DNA from: CAG-411 sp045124315 | GTDB taxonomy: Bacteria > Bacillota > Clostridia > Lachnospirales > Lachnospiraceae | Direction: 5' to 3' | Assembly (NCBI GenBank): GCA_045124315.1 | Contig: JBGVLO010000174.1 | Location: forward strand, 1 to 39,675 | DNA: 39,675 bases | Shown: positions 1 to 7,197 of the stretch, one piece after another | Position numbering within the stretch: position 1 is the first letter of the stretch | How the letters are laid out: every line of letters begins with the position of its first letter | The notes under the pieces: model-generated | What the model was told of the DNA's origin: nothing | The model's database searches: none | What the model saw: the letters and a program-made list of their open reading frames with translations, nothing else | Position numbers and translations under genes: made by a program

Positions 1-915
1 CTTCACAAGTTTATGTCATGGGACAGACCGATTCTGACCGATTCCGGCGGATTTCAGGTATTTTCCCTGGCAGGTCTGAGAAAGATCAAGGAGGAGGGCG
101 TATACTTCCAGTCCCACATTGACGGTCATAAGATTTTCATGGGGCCGGAGGAGAGTATGCAGATTCAATCCAATTTGGCATCTACTATTGCTATGGCTTT
201 TGATGAATGTCCGCCACATCCTGCTACAAGAGAATACATGCAGAAATCAGTGGATCGTACCACCAGATGGCTCCATCGATGCAAAGCAGAGATGGGACGG
301 CTGAATGGTTTGGAGGATACCATTAATAAAAACCAGATGTTGTTTGCCATCAACCAGGGTGGTACCTTTGAGGATATTCGTATTGCCCATGCAAAAGAAA
401 TTGCAAAGATGGATTTGGATGGTTATGCCATTGGAGGACTTGCTGTTGGCGAGAGCCACGAGGAAATGTACCGTATTTTAGATGCAGTGGTCCCACATCT
501 TCCGTTGGAAAAACCAACCTATCTTATGGGGGTTGGAACTCCTGCAAATATTCTTGAGGCGGTTGACCGCGGAGTGGATTTCTTTGATTGTGTGTATCCA
601 AGTAGAAATGGTCGTCATGGACATGCGTATACGAATTTTGGAAAGATTAACCTTATGAACAAGAAGTTTGAGACGGATCCAAGACCAATGGAACCAGGGT
701 GCCAGTGTCCGGCCTGCAAACATTACAGCAGAGCCTATATTCGTCACCTGTTGAAAGCAAAAGAAATGCTTGGATTGCGATTAATAGTGTTGCATAATTT
801 GTATTTTTACAATACAATGATGGAAGAGATACGAGCTGCTATTCGTGAGAATCGATATCAGGAATACAAGGCAGCAAAACTTGCAGGCTTTGCCCGTGGT
901 GGAGAATGCAAGTAG
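1..915 (+). CDS. tgt: Queuine tRNA-ribosyltransferase, 5' end truncated by window
   Basis: Swaps guanine 34 of GUN-anticodon tRNAs for the queuosine precursor. The reading frame is already open at base 1 (LHKFMSWDRPILTDSGGFQV), so the N-terminus lies outside the window; the ATG at 13 is internal. Visible family motifs are DSGGFQVFSL (substrate pocket with the catalytic Asp), the GGLAVGE loop, FDCVYPSRNGRHGHA (nucleophile Asp region), and the zinc site CQCPACK followed by the His of IVLHN. The C-terminus is complete. yajC follows after 46 bp, an order common in bacteria (tgt-yajC-secDF), although here the SCIFF genes sit before secDF. Identification is secure. Confidence 0.96.
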   Translation, partial: LHKFMSWDRPILTDSGGFQVFSLAGLRKIKEEGVYFQSHIDGHKIFMGPEESMQIQSNLASTIAMAFDECPPHPATREYMQKSVDRTTRWLHRCKAEMGRLNGLEDTINKNQMLFAINQGGTFEDIRIAHAKEIAKMDLDGYAIGGLAVGESHEEMYRILDAVVPHLPLEKPTYLMGVGTPANILEAVDRGVDFFDCVYPSRNGRHGHAYTNFGKINLMNKKFETDPRPMEPGCQCPACKHYSRAYIRHLLKAKEMLGLRLIVLHNLYFYNTMMEEIRAAIRENRYQEYKAAKLAGFARGGECK

Positions 916-961
916 GACATAGTGGCTTATGCCAAGGAAAAGAAAGGAAAGGTAGTAGAAG

Positions 962-1276
962 ATGAGTAATTTGCTTGTATTAGCTGCATCGGGAGCCGGT
1001 GGCGGTGATTTAGCTATGATTGGTGTTTTGTTGGTTATTATGATTGGATTTTATGTGGTTATGTTCCGTAAGCAGAACAAGGAACAGAAGGCACATGACG
1101 CCATGGTAGAATCTTTGGAAGCTGGAGACAGTATTGTAACAACCAGTGGATTTTATGGTGTGATAATCGGAAAAGACGACGAACATGGTTTTGTCACAGT
1201 TGAGTTTGGTGGAAATAAAAACTGCCGTATCAACATGAAAAAAGAAGCAATTGCAGAAGTAGAAAAAACAAACTAA
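962..1276 (+). CDS. yajC: Preprotein translocase subunit YajC
   Basis: Small accessory subunit of the Sec translocon that works with SecDF. The 104-residue protein has one N-terminal membrane helix (about residues 17-36, MIGVLLVIMIGFYVVMF). A basic RKQNKEQKAH segment follows, then a cytoplasmic beta-rich domain containing GDSIVTTSGFYGVI, the YajC signature. The start is supported by a purine-rich Shine-Dalgarno sequence just upstream (GAAAGGAAAGG). It follows tgt and is closed by a strong hairpin terminator, so it probably shares the tgt transcript. Length and topology are normal for the family. Confidence 0.95.
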   Translation: MSNLLVLAASGAGGGDLAMIGVLLVIMIGFYVVMFRKQNKEQKAHDAMVESLEAGDSIVTTSGFYGVIIGKDDEHGFVTVEFGGNKNCRINMKKEAIAEVEKTN

Positions 1277-1352
1277 TTCAATTTATGTGAAGAATTCTGA
1301 ATAGTTATAGGTAAAGTTATTATGTCTATATGGAATTTGCCACAGTAAGAAT

Positions 1353-1408
1353 AAGAAAGAGAGTTTTTGCGACTGATTGGATCAGAATGCGAAAACTCTC
1401 TCTTTCTT
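1353..1408. terminator. Bidirectional terminator between yajC and PHP gene
   Basis: AAGAAAGAGAGTTTTTGC (1353-1370) pairs with GCGAAAACTCTCTCTTTCTT (1389-1408) across an 18-nt loop. The arms are A-rich on the left and T-rich on the right, so it can end both yajC and the convergent PHP gene. The PHP stop codon begins at the distal edge of the stem. Confidence 0.8.
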
Positions 1409-2262
1409 TATAAAGATTTAAGCTTTTCCAAAACAGAATAAGGGATCTTTAGGTTCCCCCGACCGGTACCCATGGAAATTTGGGGTTTGTTGGCACCGTG
1501 GAAATCTGAGCCACCAGTCATTACTAAATCGTATTTGTTGGCATAGCGACGCACAATGCCTTCGTCAAATCCGGTATTGGCAGAGTAAAATACTTCTAAT
1601 CCCATAAGTCCGGCATCTTTTAGTCGTTGGATCAGTGTATCTAATTGGGCTTCAGGTATATGGTATACTAGTGGGTGTGCAAGAACTGGAATTCCGCCGG
1701 CTCTTTTTATAAGGGAAATGGCATTCTCCGGTGAAATGTACTCTCTTGGTACGTAATAAGGTCCATCTGAATTTAGGTAAATATCGAATGCAGAATTCAT
1801 GCTTCGAACTTGACCGGTTTCATAGAGATATTTTGCAAAATGTGCACGGGTTAATACTGTGCCAGGTGGAAAGTGGGAACAGAGCGTTTCGTAATCAATA
1901 TCTAGACCACCGTTTTTTAGGTTCTGGGCCATTTTCTGATTTCGAAGGTCTCGATTTTGGATTGCCTGATCCAACGCAATCTGCAAAGGCTCATATTCAA
2001 TGTCAAGGAACAAACCAAGAATATGGATATCTTTATTTTGGTATGCAGCGGAGATTTCCACACCTGGAACCACTTCGATGGGAGTGCCTTTTAATGTGGC
2101 TTTCTTTGCGGCTTCTAACGCTTCTGAAACACCTTTTGTGGTATCGTGGTCTGTCAATGCAAAGGCAGACAGATTGTTTTTGATTGCTTCATCTACCAAT
2201 TCAGAGGGGGTAAGTGTACCATCAGAAACATTGGAGTGTACATGTAAATCGATATATTTCAT
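1408..2262 (-). CDS. PHP-domain phosphoesterase (RNase AM / TrpH-YciV family)
   Basis: Metal-dependent PHP phosphoesterase. The family includes 3',5'-nucleoside bisphosphate phosphatases and 5'-3' exoribonucleases of the YciV/RNase AM type. The 284-residue protein shows DLHVHSNVSDGT near the N-terminus, ALTDHD, PGVEISA, LAHPL and GGSDFHG, the ordered His/Asp metal ligands of a trinuclear PHP site. I chose the start at 2262 because AGAAAGGA lies about 7 nt upstream and MKYIDLHVHS matches typical family starts; upstream in-frame ATGs at 2301 and 2271 lack a better site. The gene is monocistronic and convergent with yajC. Exact substrate (pAp, short RNA or other) is not readable from sequence. 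Confidence 0.88.
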   Translation of the reverse strand: MKYIDLHVHSNVSDGTLTPSELVDEAIKNNLSAFALTDHDTTKGVSEALEAAKKATLKGTPIEVVPGVEISAAYQNKDIHILGLFLDIEYEPLQIALDQAIQNRDLRNQKMAQNLKNGGLDIDYETLCSHFPPGTVLTRAHFAKYLYETGQVRSMNSAFDIYLNSDGPYYVPREYISPENAISLIKRAGGIPVLAHPLVYHIPEAQLDTLIQRLKDAGLMGLEVFYSANTGFDEGIVRRYANKYDLVMTGGSDFHGANKPQISMGTGRGNLKIPYSVLEKLKSL

Positions 2263-2298
2263 GAAATTCATCCTTTCTGTACGATTTTGTAAATAGAT

Positions 2299-2402
2299 CA
2301 CTTGGGGGCAAACGGATATTTTGTCCCCAAAAGATACTTGCGAATTGCTACGCTGGTAACAGCTCTCTCATAGGGGTCATACTTTTGATCTTGGTATCAT
2401 TC
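2299..2402. repeat. Short copy of dispersed repeat family B
   Basis: This gap upstream of the PHP gene shares with the element at 16570-16784 a GGGGGCAAA start, a TTTGNCCCCAA hairpin arm, and a core at 2341-2370 that matches 16618-16647 at about 28 of 30 positions (CGAATTGCTACGCTG is identical). It ends in TTGGTATCAT, like the other copy. It appears to be an internally deleted version of the longer element, in the same orientation. Confidence 0.7.
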
Positions 2403-2528
2403 TATAAAAATAGAAAAAAGATTGCAAGTTTCTAAAAGATAAGGTTTGTTTGTAAACATTAACTGGTATAAGATAGAGAAAATCCTTCATATAATACTGT
2501 AATGAAAAATATGGAGAGAGGAAACGTT

Positions 2529-2906
2529 ATGGAATTGGAAAAAACAGCAATGAAAAATATGGGTGTGCAGTATGTGAAAAAATTGATATTGGCCTATGTT
2601 TTAACTACTGTTTTACTGGCTTTTTTTGCGTTTTTAATGTATCAATTTGATATGTCTTACACGGTAGGCTGTGCCATGCTGTTGGTTGCTTATTTGATTC
2701 CTACTATGTTTGCAGGGTGGAGGATGGGAAAACAGGTGGAAAAAAGGCAGTTTGTTTGGGGGATGTTACTGGGACTGGGATATTTTCTACTTCTTCTTTT
2801 TGTTTCATTTATTGGAAATAATTATTTCTTTGGCAATTATCAAAAGCTAGTATTGGTAGGTGTAATCTGTATTTTTAGCGGAATGTTCGGGGGAATGTTA
2901 AGTTGA
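2529..2906 (+). CDS. Small four-helix membrane protein, TIGR04086-like
   Basis: A 125-residue, very hydrophobic protein with four predicted membrane helices (roughly residues 17-40, 45-65, 75-98 and 102-123) and a basic loop GKQVEKRQ. Length, topology and position just upstream of the SCIFF gene resemble the TIGR04086 family of small Firmicute membrane proteins; I infer this from layout rather than from a diagnostic motif. The start at 2529 (MELEKTAMKN) is preferred over 2502 because GAGAGGAAA precedes it at good spacing. No function is established. Its place between yajC and the SCIFF/secDF genes is compatible with a role in export or handling of the peptide, but that is inference. Confidence 0.72.
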   Translation: MELEKTAMKNMGVQYVKKLILAYVLTTVLLAFFAFLMYQFDMSYTVGCAMLLVAYLIPTMFAGWRMGKQVEKRQFVWGMLLGLGYFLLLLFVSFIGNNYFFGNYQKLVLVGVICIFSGMFGGMLS

Positions 2907-2916
2907 GAAAAAAATC

Positions 2917-2945
2917 TTTCTTTTGTCAGAAAAGTATGATATACT
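2917..2945 (+). promoter_or_regulatory. Candidate promoter of the SCIFF peptide gene
   Basis: TTTCTT (2917-2922), a 17-bp spacer, then TATACT (2940-2945). The start point would fall near 2952, giving a leader of about 40 nt before the strong GAAGGAGG ribosome site. The -35 box is poor and the -10 box is good. Confidence 0.5.
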
Positions 2946-2993
2946 ACGGTATAGTAGGCTTATAAGCCAAATTGAAAGAAGGAGGAAATAAAA

Positions 2994-3134
2994 ATGAAGC
3001 ATATTAAATCTTTAACAACAAAAAACTTACAGAACACTGTAAAAAAAGGTGGATGTGGTGAATGCCAGACTTCATGCCAGTCAGCATGTAAGACATCTTG
3101 TACAGTTGGAAACCAGAGCTGCGAACAGAAATAA
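2994..3134 (+). CDS. SCIFF ranthipeptide precursor (six cysteines in forty-five)
   Basis: A 46-residue peptide, too short for many gene callers. The leader is MKHIKSLTTKNLQNTVKKGG and the core contains six cysteines (C21, C24, C28, C32, C36, C43) in CGEC, TSC, SAC and TSC motifs separated by Thr, Ser and Gly. This is the hallmark of SCIFF precursors, in which a radical SAM maturase installs thioether bonds from Cys to other residues (ranthipeptides). The start has an excellent Shine-Dalgarno (GAAGGAGG, 8 nt upstream). The cognate maturase begins 94 bp downstream. Related ranthipeptides have been linked to quorum control in clostridia; whether that holds here is unknown. No protease or exporter gene adjoins it. 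Confidence 0.95.
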   Translation: MKHIKSLTTKNLQNTVKKGGCGECQTSCQSACKTSCTVGNQSCEQK

Positions 3135-3159
3135 GAATTGTTTGTGGATCCGAGCGCTT

Positions 3160-3179
3160 AGCGGGGAGGTATCCCCGCT
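3160..3179 (+). terminator. GC-rich hairpin between SCIFF precursor and maturase
   Basis: AGCGGGGA (3160-3167) pairs perfectly with TCCCCGCT (3172-3179) over a GGTA loop, 25 nt after the SCIFF stop codon. There is no T run behind it, so full termination is unlikely. It fits better as a 3' stabiliser or partial attenuator giving more precursor than maturase mRNA; that role is inference. Confidence 0.55.
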
Positions 3180-3228
3180 ATTAGTGCGTTATAGAGTAAC
3201 AGGATTTCTGCTTGAAAGGAGCAAACAA

Positions 3229-4632
3229 ATGATACACCAGTATAAAAGTAATGGACATAACATTGTTTTGGATGTGAATAGTGGAAGTGTACATGTAGTG
3301 GATGACCTGGTATATGATATTCTTGCTATGTATGAGAATACAGAGAAGTCTGTAATCATTGAGAAGATGATGGAAAAGTATCAGGGATCAGAATACGCGG
3401 ACAAGCTGGAAGAACCCATTTCTAAGGAGTACATAGAAGAGGCGTTTTCAGAAATTGAACAGCTAAAGGAAGAGAAAACATTATTTACAGAAGATGTTTA
3501 CCGTGATTATGTGTTTGATTTTAAGAATCGTAAAACGGTAGTGAAGGCATTGTGTCTTCATATTGCCCATGATTGTAACCTTGGATGCAAATATTGTTTT
3601 GCAGAAGAAGGAGAGTATAAGGGTAGAAGAGCGTTGATGAGTTATGAAGTGGGAAAGAAGGCATTGGACTTTTTGATTGCCAATTCCGGAACTAGACGGA
3701 ATTTGGAGGTGGATTTCTTCGGTGGAGAGCCAACTTTGAATTTTGATGTAGTAAAGAAGTTGGTTGCCTATGGAAGAGAGCAGGAGAAACTTCATGACAA
3801 GAACTTCCGTTTTACACTTACTACAAATGGTGTACTCTTGGATGACGAAATTATGGAATTTGCCAACAAAGAGATGGCAAATGTGGTATTGAGTCTGGAT
3901 GGACGTAAAGAAGTCAATGATAAGATGAGACCTACCAGAAATGGAAAGGGAAGTTATGATATTATTGTGCCAAAGTTCCAAAAGTTAGCAGACAGTAGAA
4001 ATCAGACAAATTATTATGTCAGAGGTACGTTTACCCATTACAATACCGATTTTTCGGAAGATGTAAAACATATGGCAGATCTTGGGTTTGAACAAATCTC
4101 TGTTGAACCGGTTGTAGCACCACCAAGTGAGGGATATGCCCTGACAGAGGAAGATGTGCCAATTATTTGTGAGGAATACGACAAGCTTGCCAAGGAAATG
4201 ATTGAACGCAAAGCAAAAGGAAAGTGTTTCAATTTCTTCCATTTTATGATCGATCTGACAGGTGGTCCTTGTGTGGCGAAGCGTTTATCAGGATGTGGTT
4301 CAGGAACAGAGTATCTTGCAGTTACTCCTTGGGGAGATTTTTACCCATGTCATCAATTTGTTGGGAATGAAGCGTTTCTTTTGGGAAATGTAGATACAGG
4401 AATTACGAACACAGAAGTTCAGAATCAATTTAAGCTTTGTAATGTCTATGCAAAGGAAAAGTGCAAGGATTGCTTTGCAAGATTTTACTGTAGCGGCGGT
4501 TGTGCTGCCAATGCATTTAATTTTACAGGGGATATCAATGGTGCTTATGATATTGGCTGTGAATTGCAGAAGAAGAGAATTGAATGTGCCATCATGTTAA
4601 AGGTGGAGGAAGCAGTAGCGGCTGACGCATAA
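3229..4632 (+). CDS. SCIFF thioether maturase, radical SAM/SPASM (CteB-like)
   Basis: Radical SAM enzyme that forms thioether cross-links in the SCIFF peptide. The 467-residue protein has an N-terminal PqqD-like RiPP recognition domain (about 1-95, IVLDVNSGSVHVVDDLVYDI). The radical SAM core has the CNLGCKYC cluster motif (C116, C120, C123) and FFGGEPTLNF. The C-terminal SPASM/Twitch region has CGSGTEYLAVTPWGDFYPCH, then LCNVYAKEKCKDCFARFYC and CGGCAAN-type cysteines for two auxiliary Fe-S clusters. AAAGGAG sits 7 nt before the ATG at 3229. The frame stays open upstream to 3049, but that stretch overlaps the SCIFF gene in another frame and is not coding. secDF follows after 38 bp. Confidence 0.95.
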   Translation: MIHQYKSNGHNIVLDVNSGSVHVVDDLVYDILAMYENTEKSVIIEKMMEKYQGSEYADKLEEPISKEYIEEAFSEIEQLKEEKTLFTEDVYRDYVFDFKNRKTVVKALCLHIAHDCNLGCKYCFAEEGEYKGRRALMSYEVGKKALDFLIANSGTRRNLEVDFFGGEPTLNFDVVKKLVAYGREQEKLHDKNFRFTLTTNGVLLDDEIMEFANKEMANVVLSLDGRKEVNDKMRPTRNGKGSYDIIVPKFQKLADSRNQTNYYVRGTFTHYNTDFSEDVKHMADLGFEQISVEPVVAPPSEGYALTEEDVPIICEEYDKLAKEMIERKAKGKCFNFFHFMIDLTGGPCVAKRLSGCGSGTEYLAVTPWGDFYPCHQFVGNEAFLLGNVDTGITNTEVQNQFKLCNVYAKEKCKDCFARFYCSGGCAANAFNFTGDINGAYDIGCELQKKRIECAIMLKVEEAVAADA

Positions 4633-4670
4633 CAGACATAGAAACAAAACTAGAAGGAGAAGTATTAGCT

Positions 4671-6911
4671 ATGAAAAATGTAAGGAAAGGTATTTTGTAT
4701 ATCCTTGTAGCAATTGTAGCAATTGTAGCATTGGGATATATCGCACTAGTCGGAATAGGCGAACAGCACAAGGGTACTGCGAAGAATATTCGTTTAGGAC
4801 TTGATCTTGCCGGCGGTGTAAGTGTAACTTATCAAACAGTAAAAGATAATCCAACAAAGACCCAGATGGCAGATACCATCTATAAGATGCAGCTTCGTGT
4901 GGAAGGTCTTGGTGAAGAACCAGTTGTATACCAGGAAGGAAGCAATCGTATCAATATTGATATTCCAGGTGCAACAGACGCAGATGCGGTATTGGAAAAA
5001 CTTGGAAAGTCTGGAAATATTTTATTTGTAAATTCAGAAAATCTTGCACAGTATTTGGAAAATCCAGATCAGGGAATTTACAAAGGTGCGAAACTTGCAG
5101 TAGACGAACAGGTATTATACGATGAGAAAATGGTCATTGTAGATGGTTCGGATATCGACAAGGCAACGGCTGAAACAGATACTACCGGAACCTCAACTGA
5201 TTATGTAGTTGCACTGGAGTTTAGTGCAAAAGGAGCTACAAAGTTTGCTAAGGGAACGGAGGAAGCAATTGGAGGAAGCATTGCCATTATTTATGATGGA
5301 GCAGTTGTATCCAATCCAAGCGTTTCCAAAGCAATTACAGGTGGTAAGGCACAGATTGAAGGACAGGACTCTTTTGAAGAAGCAGAGGAGTTAGCTTCTA
5401 CTATTCGTATTGGTGCTCTTCCAATTGCTTTGGAGGAGATCCGTTCCAATGTAGTTGGAGCCAGACTTGGTGATGAGGCGATCAAGACAAGTTTGATGGC
5501 AGGTATCATTGGTTTGATTATTATCATTTTATTTATGATCGTGGTATATCGTGTACCAGGTCTTGCAGCAAGTATTGCGTTGATTATCTACGTAGGTGCC
5601 ATCAGTGCTGTGTTGAATGGTTATAATGTAACCTTAACACTTCCTGGTATTGCCGGTATCCTGCTTTCCATTGGTATGGCTGTAGATGCCAATGTAATTA
5701 TCTTTACACGTATTAAAGAAGAGTTGGCAGCAGGAAATTCAGTAGAGACTGCTATGAAGAATGGTTTTGGTAAAGCTTTATCAGCCATTATAGATGGAAA
5801 TATCACTACGATCATTGCTTCTTTGGTATTATTAGCCTTAGGATCAGGAACAGTGGCAAGTTTTGCTAAGACATTGTTAATCGGTGTTGTTTTATCTATG
5901 TTCACTGCTTTGTATGTAACTAGATTTGTATTGAACGGATTAGTTGCATTGGGGCTTAATGATGCCAAGTTCTTTGGTAAGGCAAAGAAGATAAAAGAAT
6001 TTGCATTTGTAAAGAATTTCCCTAAATTTGCAACAGTATCTTTGGTGTTGATTGTAGTTTGTGTGGGGACATTGATCTACAATAAGGCTGCAGATGGAAC
6101 CATCCTTAACTATGGTTTGGATTTTGAAGGCGGTACTTCTACCAATGTTACATTTGGAAAAGAGGTACAGGCTTCCCAAATCAAGGGTGAGGTAGAAGAG
6201 TTAGTCAACAGCACACTTTCTTTGGATCCGGAGATTTCAGAGGTTAAGGGTGAGAACACCTTAACAATTAAGACAACTGTTTTGGACAAAGATCAGAGAG
6301 AAGAGCTGGCAAAGGCTTTTGCGGACAACTATGGTGTAGAGGAAGAAACAATCGAATCGGAAACAATCAGTGCTTCTGTAAGTAATGAAATGAAGAGAGA
6401 TGCAGTGGTTGCAATCATCATTGCTGTAGTTTTGATGTTGATTTATATTGCAGTTCGTTTCAAGGATTTCACTTTCGGTGCCAGTGCTGTATTGGCGTTG
6501 ATTCATGATGTATTGATTGTATTGATGGTATATGCCATTGGTTCTGCAACCGGATTGCTATCTATTGGTAATACCTTTATTGCATGTATGCTTACTATTC
6601 TTGGATACTCAATCAACAGTACAATCGTTACTTTTGACCGTATCCGTGAGAATAAGGCAACTATGAAGAATAATGATAGTTTGGAAGAAGTGGTAAATGC
6701 CAGTGTTAGTCAGACGGTAAGTCGTAACATCAATACTTCTGTAACTACATTTATTATGATTTTTATGTTGTTACTTTTAGGTGTAAGTTCATTGAGAGAG
6801 TTTACGGTTCCATTGATTGGTGGTATCATCGCAGGAGCGTTCTCTTCTATTTGTTTAACCAGTGCATTGTGGTATAACATGAAGAAACTTTTTACAAAAA
6901 AGAAAAACTAA
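4671..6911 (+). CDS. secDF: Protein translocase SecDF, single-chain fusion
   Basis: Proton-driven membrane motor that assists late steps of Sec export. The 746 residues hold a SecD half (1 to about 440) and a SecF half (about 450 to 746), each with six membrane helices. The SecD half shows a first helix at about 8-28, the LGLDLAGGVSVTYQ D1 motif, an extracytoplasmic domain, and GIAGILLSIGMAVDANVIIF (D4-type region). The SecF half shows YGLDFEGGTSTNV and ILGYSINSTIVTFDRIREN. The start has GAAGGAGAAG upstream. It closes the tgt-yajC-SCIFF-maturase group and is followed by a strong terminator. Confidence 0.95.
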   Translation: MKNVRKGILYILVAIVAIVALGYIALVGIGEQHKGTAKNIRLGLDLAGGVSVTYQTVKDNPTKTQMADTIYKMQLRVEGLGEEPVVYQEGSNRINIDIPGATDADAVLEKLGKSGNILFVNSENLAQYLENPDQGIYKGAKLAVDEQVLYDEKMVIVDGSDIDKATAETDTTGTSTDYVVALEFSAKGATKFAKGTEEAIGGSIAIIYDGAVVSNPSVSKAITGGKAQIEGQDSFEEAEELASTIRIGALPIALEEIRSNVVGARLGDEAIKTSLMAGIIGLIIIILFMIVVYRVPGLAASIALIIYVGAISAVLNGYNVTLTLPGIAGILLSIGMAVDANVIIFTRIKEELAAGNSVETAMKNGFGKALSAIIDGNITTIIASLVLLALGSGTVASFAKTLLIGVVLSMFTALYVTRFVLNGLVALGLNDAKFFGKAKKIKEFAFVKNFPKFATVSLVLIVVCVGTLIYNKAADGTILNYGLDFEGGTSTNVTFGKEVQASQIKGEVEELVNSTLSLDPEISEVKGENTLTIKTTVLDKDQREELAKAFADNYGVEEETIESETISASVSNEMKRDAVVAIIIAVVLMLIYIAVRFKDFTFGASAVLALIHDVLIVLMVYAIGSATGLLSIGNTFIACMLTILGYSINSTIVTFDRIRENKATMKNNDSLEEVVNASVSQTVSRNINTSVTTFIMIFMLLLLGVSSLREFTVPLIGGIIAGAFSSICLTSALWYNMKKLFTKKKN

Positions 6912-6959
6912 GAGGGATTGCTTTTGTCTGAGAAACGGATGGAAGTGATTAAGAGATGG

Positions 6960-6994
6960 ACAGGCTTTCGCATGAAAGCCTGTTTCTTCTTGTT
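6960..6994 (+). terminator. Rho-independent terminator after secDF
   Basis: ACAGGCTTTC (6960-6969) pairs perfectly with GAAAGCCTGT (6974-6983) over a GCAT loop, followed by TTCTTCTTGTT. It ends the secDF transcript about 50 bp after the stop codon. The remaining sequence to 7138 shows no convincing gene; an open frame of 72 codons there has no ribosome site. Confidence 0.88.
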
Positions 6995-7138
6995 CGGCAA
7001 GAAAGATTGTTTTGTTTGTAAAACTTTCAGAAAGGCGCGGATTTGTGCATTATGTTGTCTGAGAGATAATGTTTTGTGTATAACAAAGAGAAATGGAGAG
7101 TTAGAGACAGTTGTTTTTGTTATATGCAAAAATTAATA

Positions 7139-7168
7139 GTTACAGTTCACAGGTATGTGAACTGTAAC
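7139..7168. repeat. Family A palindrome, 30 bp, upstream of recJ
   Basis: Arms GTTACAGTTCACA and TGTGAACTGTAAC (13 bp, perfect) around GGTA. The reverse complement is identical to the palindrome at 9071-9100. It has no T run and lies 30 bp before the recJ start, so it may act in the recJ leader or simply be a dispersed repeat. Confidence 0.85.
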
Positions 7169-7197
7169 AATGAATAAACTAAGGAAGGAAGAGTACC

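Noticed and set aside
1731..2183. 150-codon frame antisense to the PHP gene
   Set aside because: The opposite strand carries all PHP metal-site motifs; this frame has no recognisable domain or ribosome site.
3049..3228. Upstream extension of the maturase frame by 60 codons
   Set aside because: It overlaps the SCIFF gene in another frame, lacks a ribosome site at 3049, and family members start at the recognition domain (MIHQYKSNGHNI).
6918..7136. 72-codon plus-strand frame between secDF and recJ
   Set aside because: It starts in front of and runs through the secDF terminator, has no ribosome site and a random-looking, Cys-rich composition.
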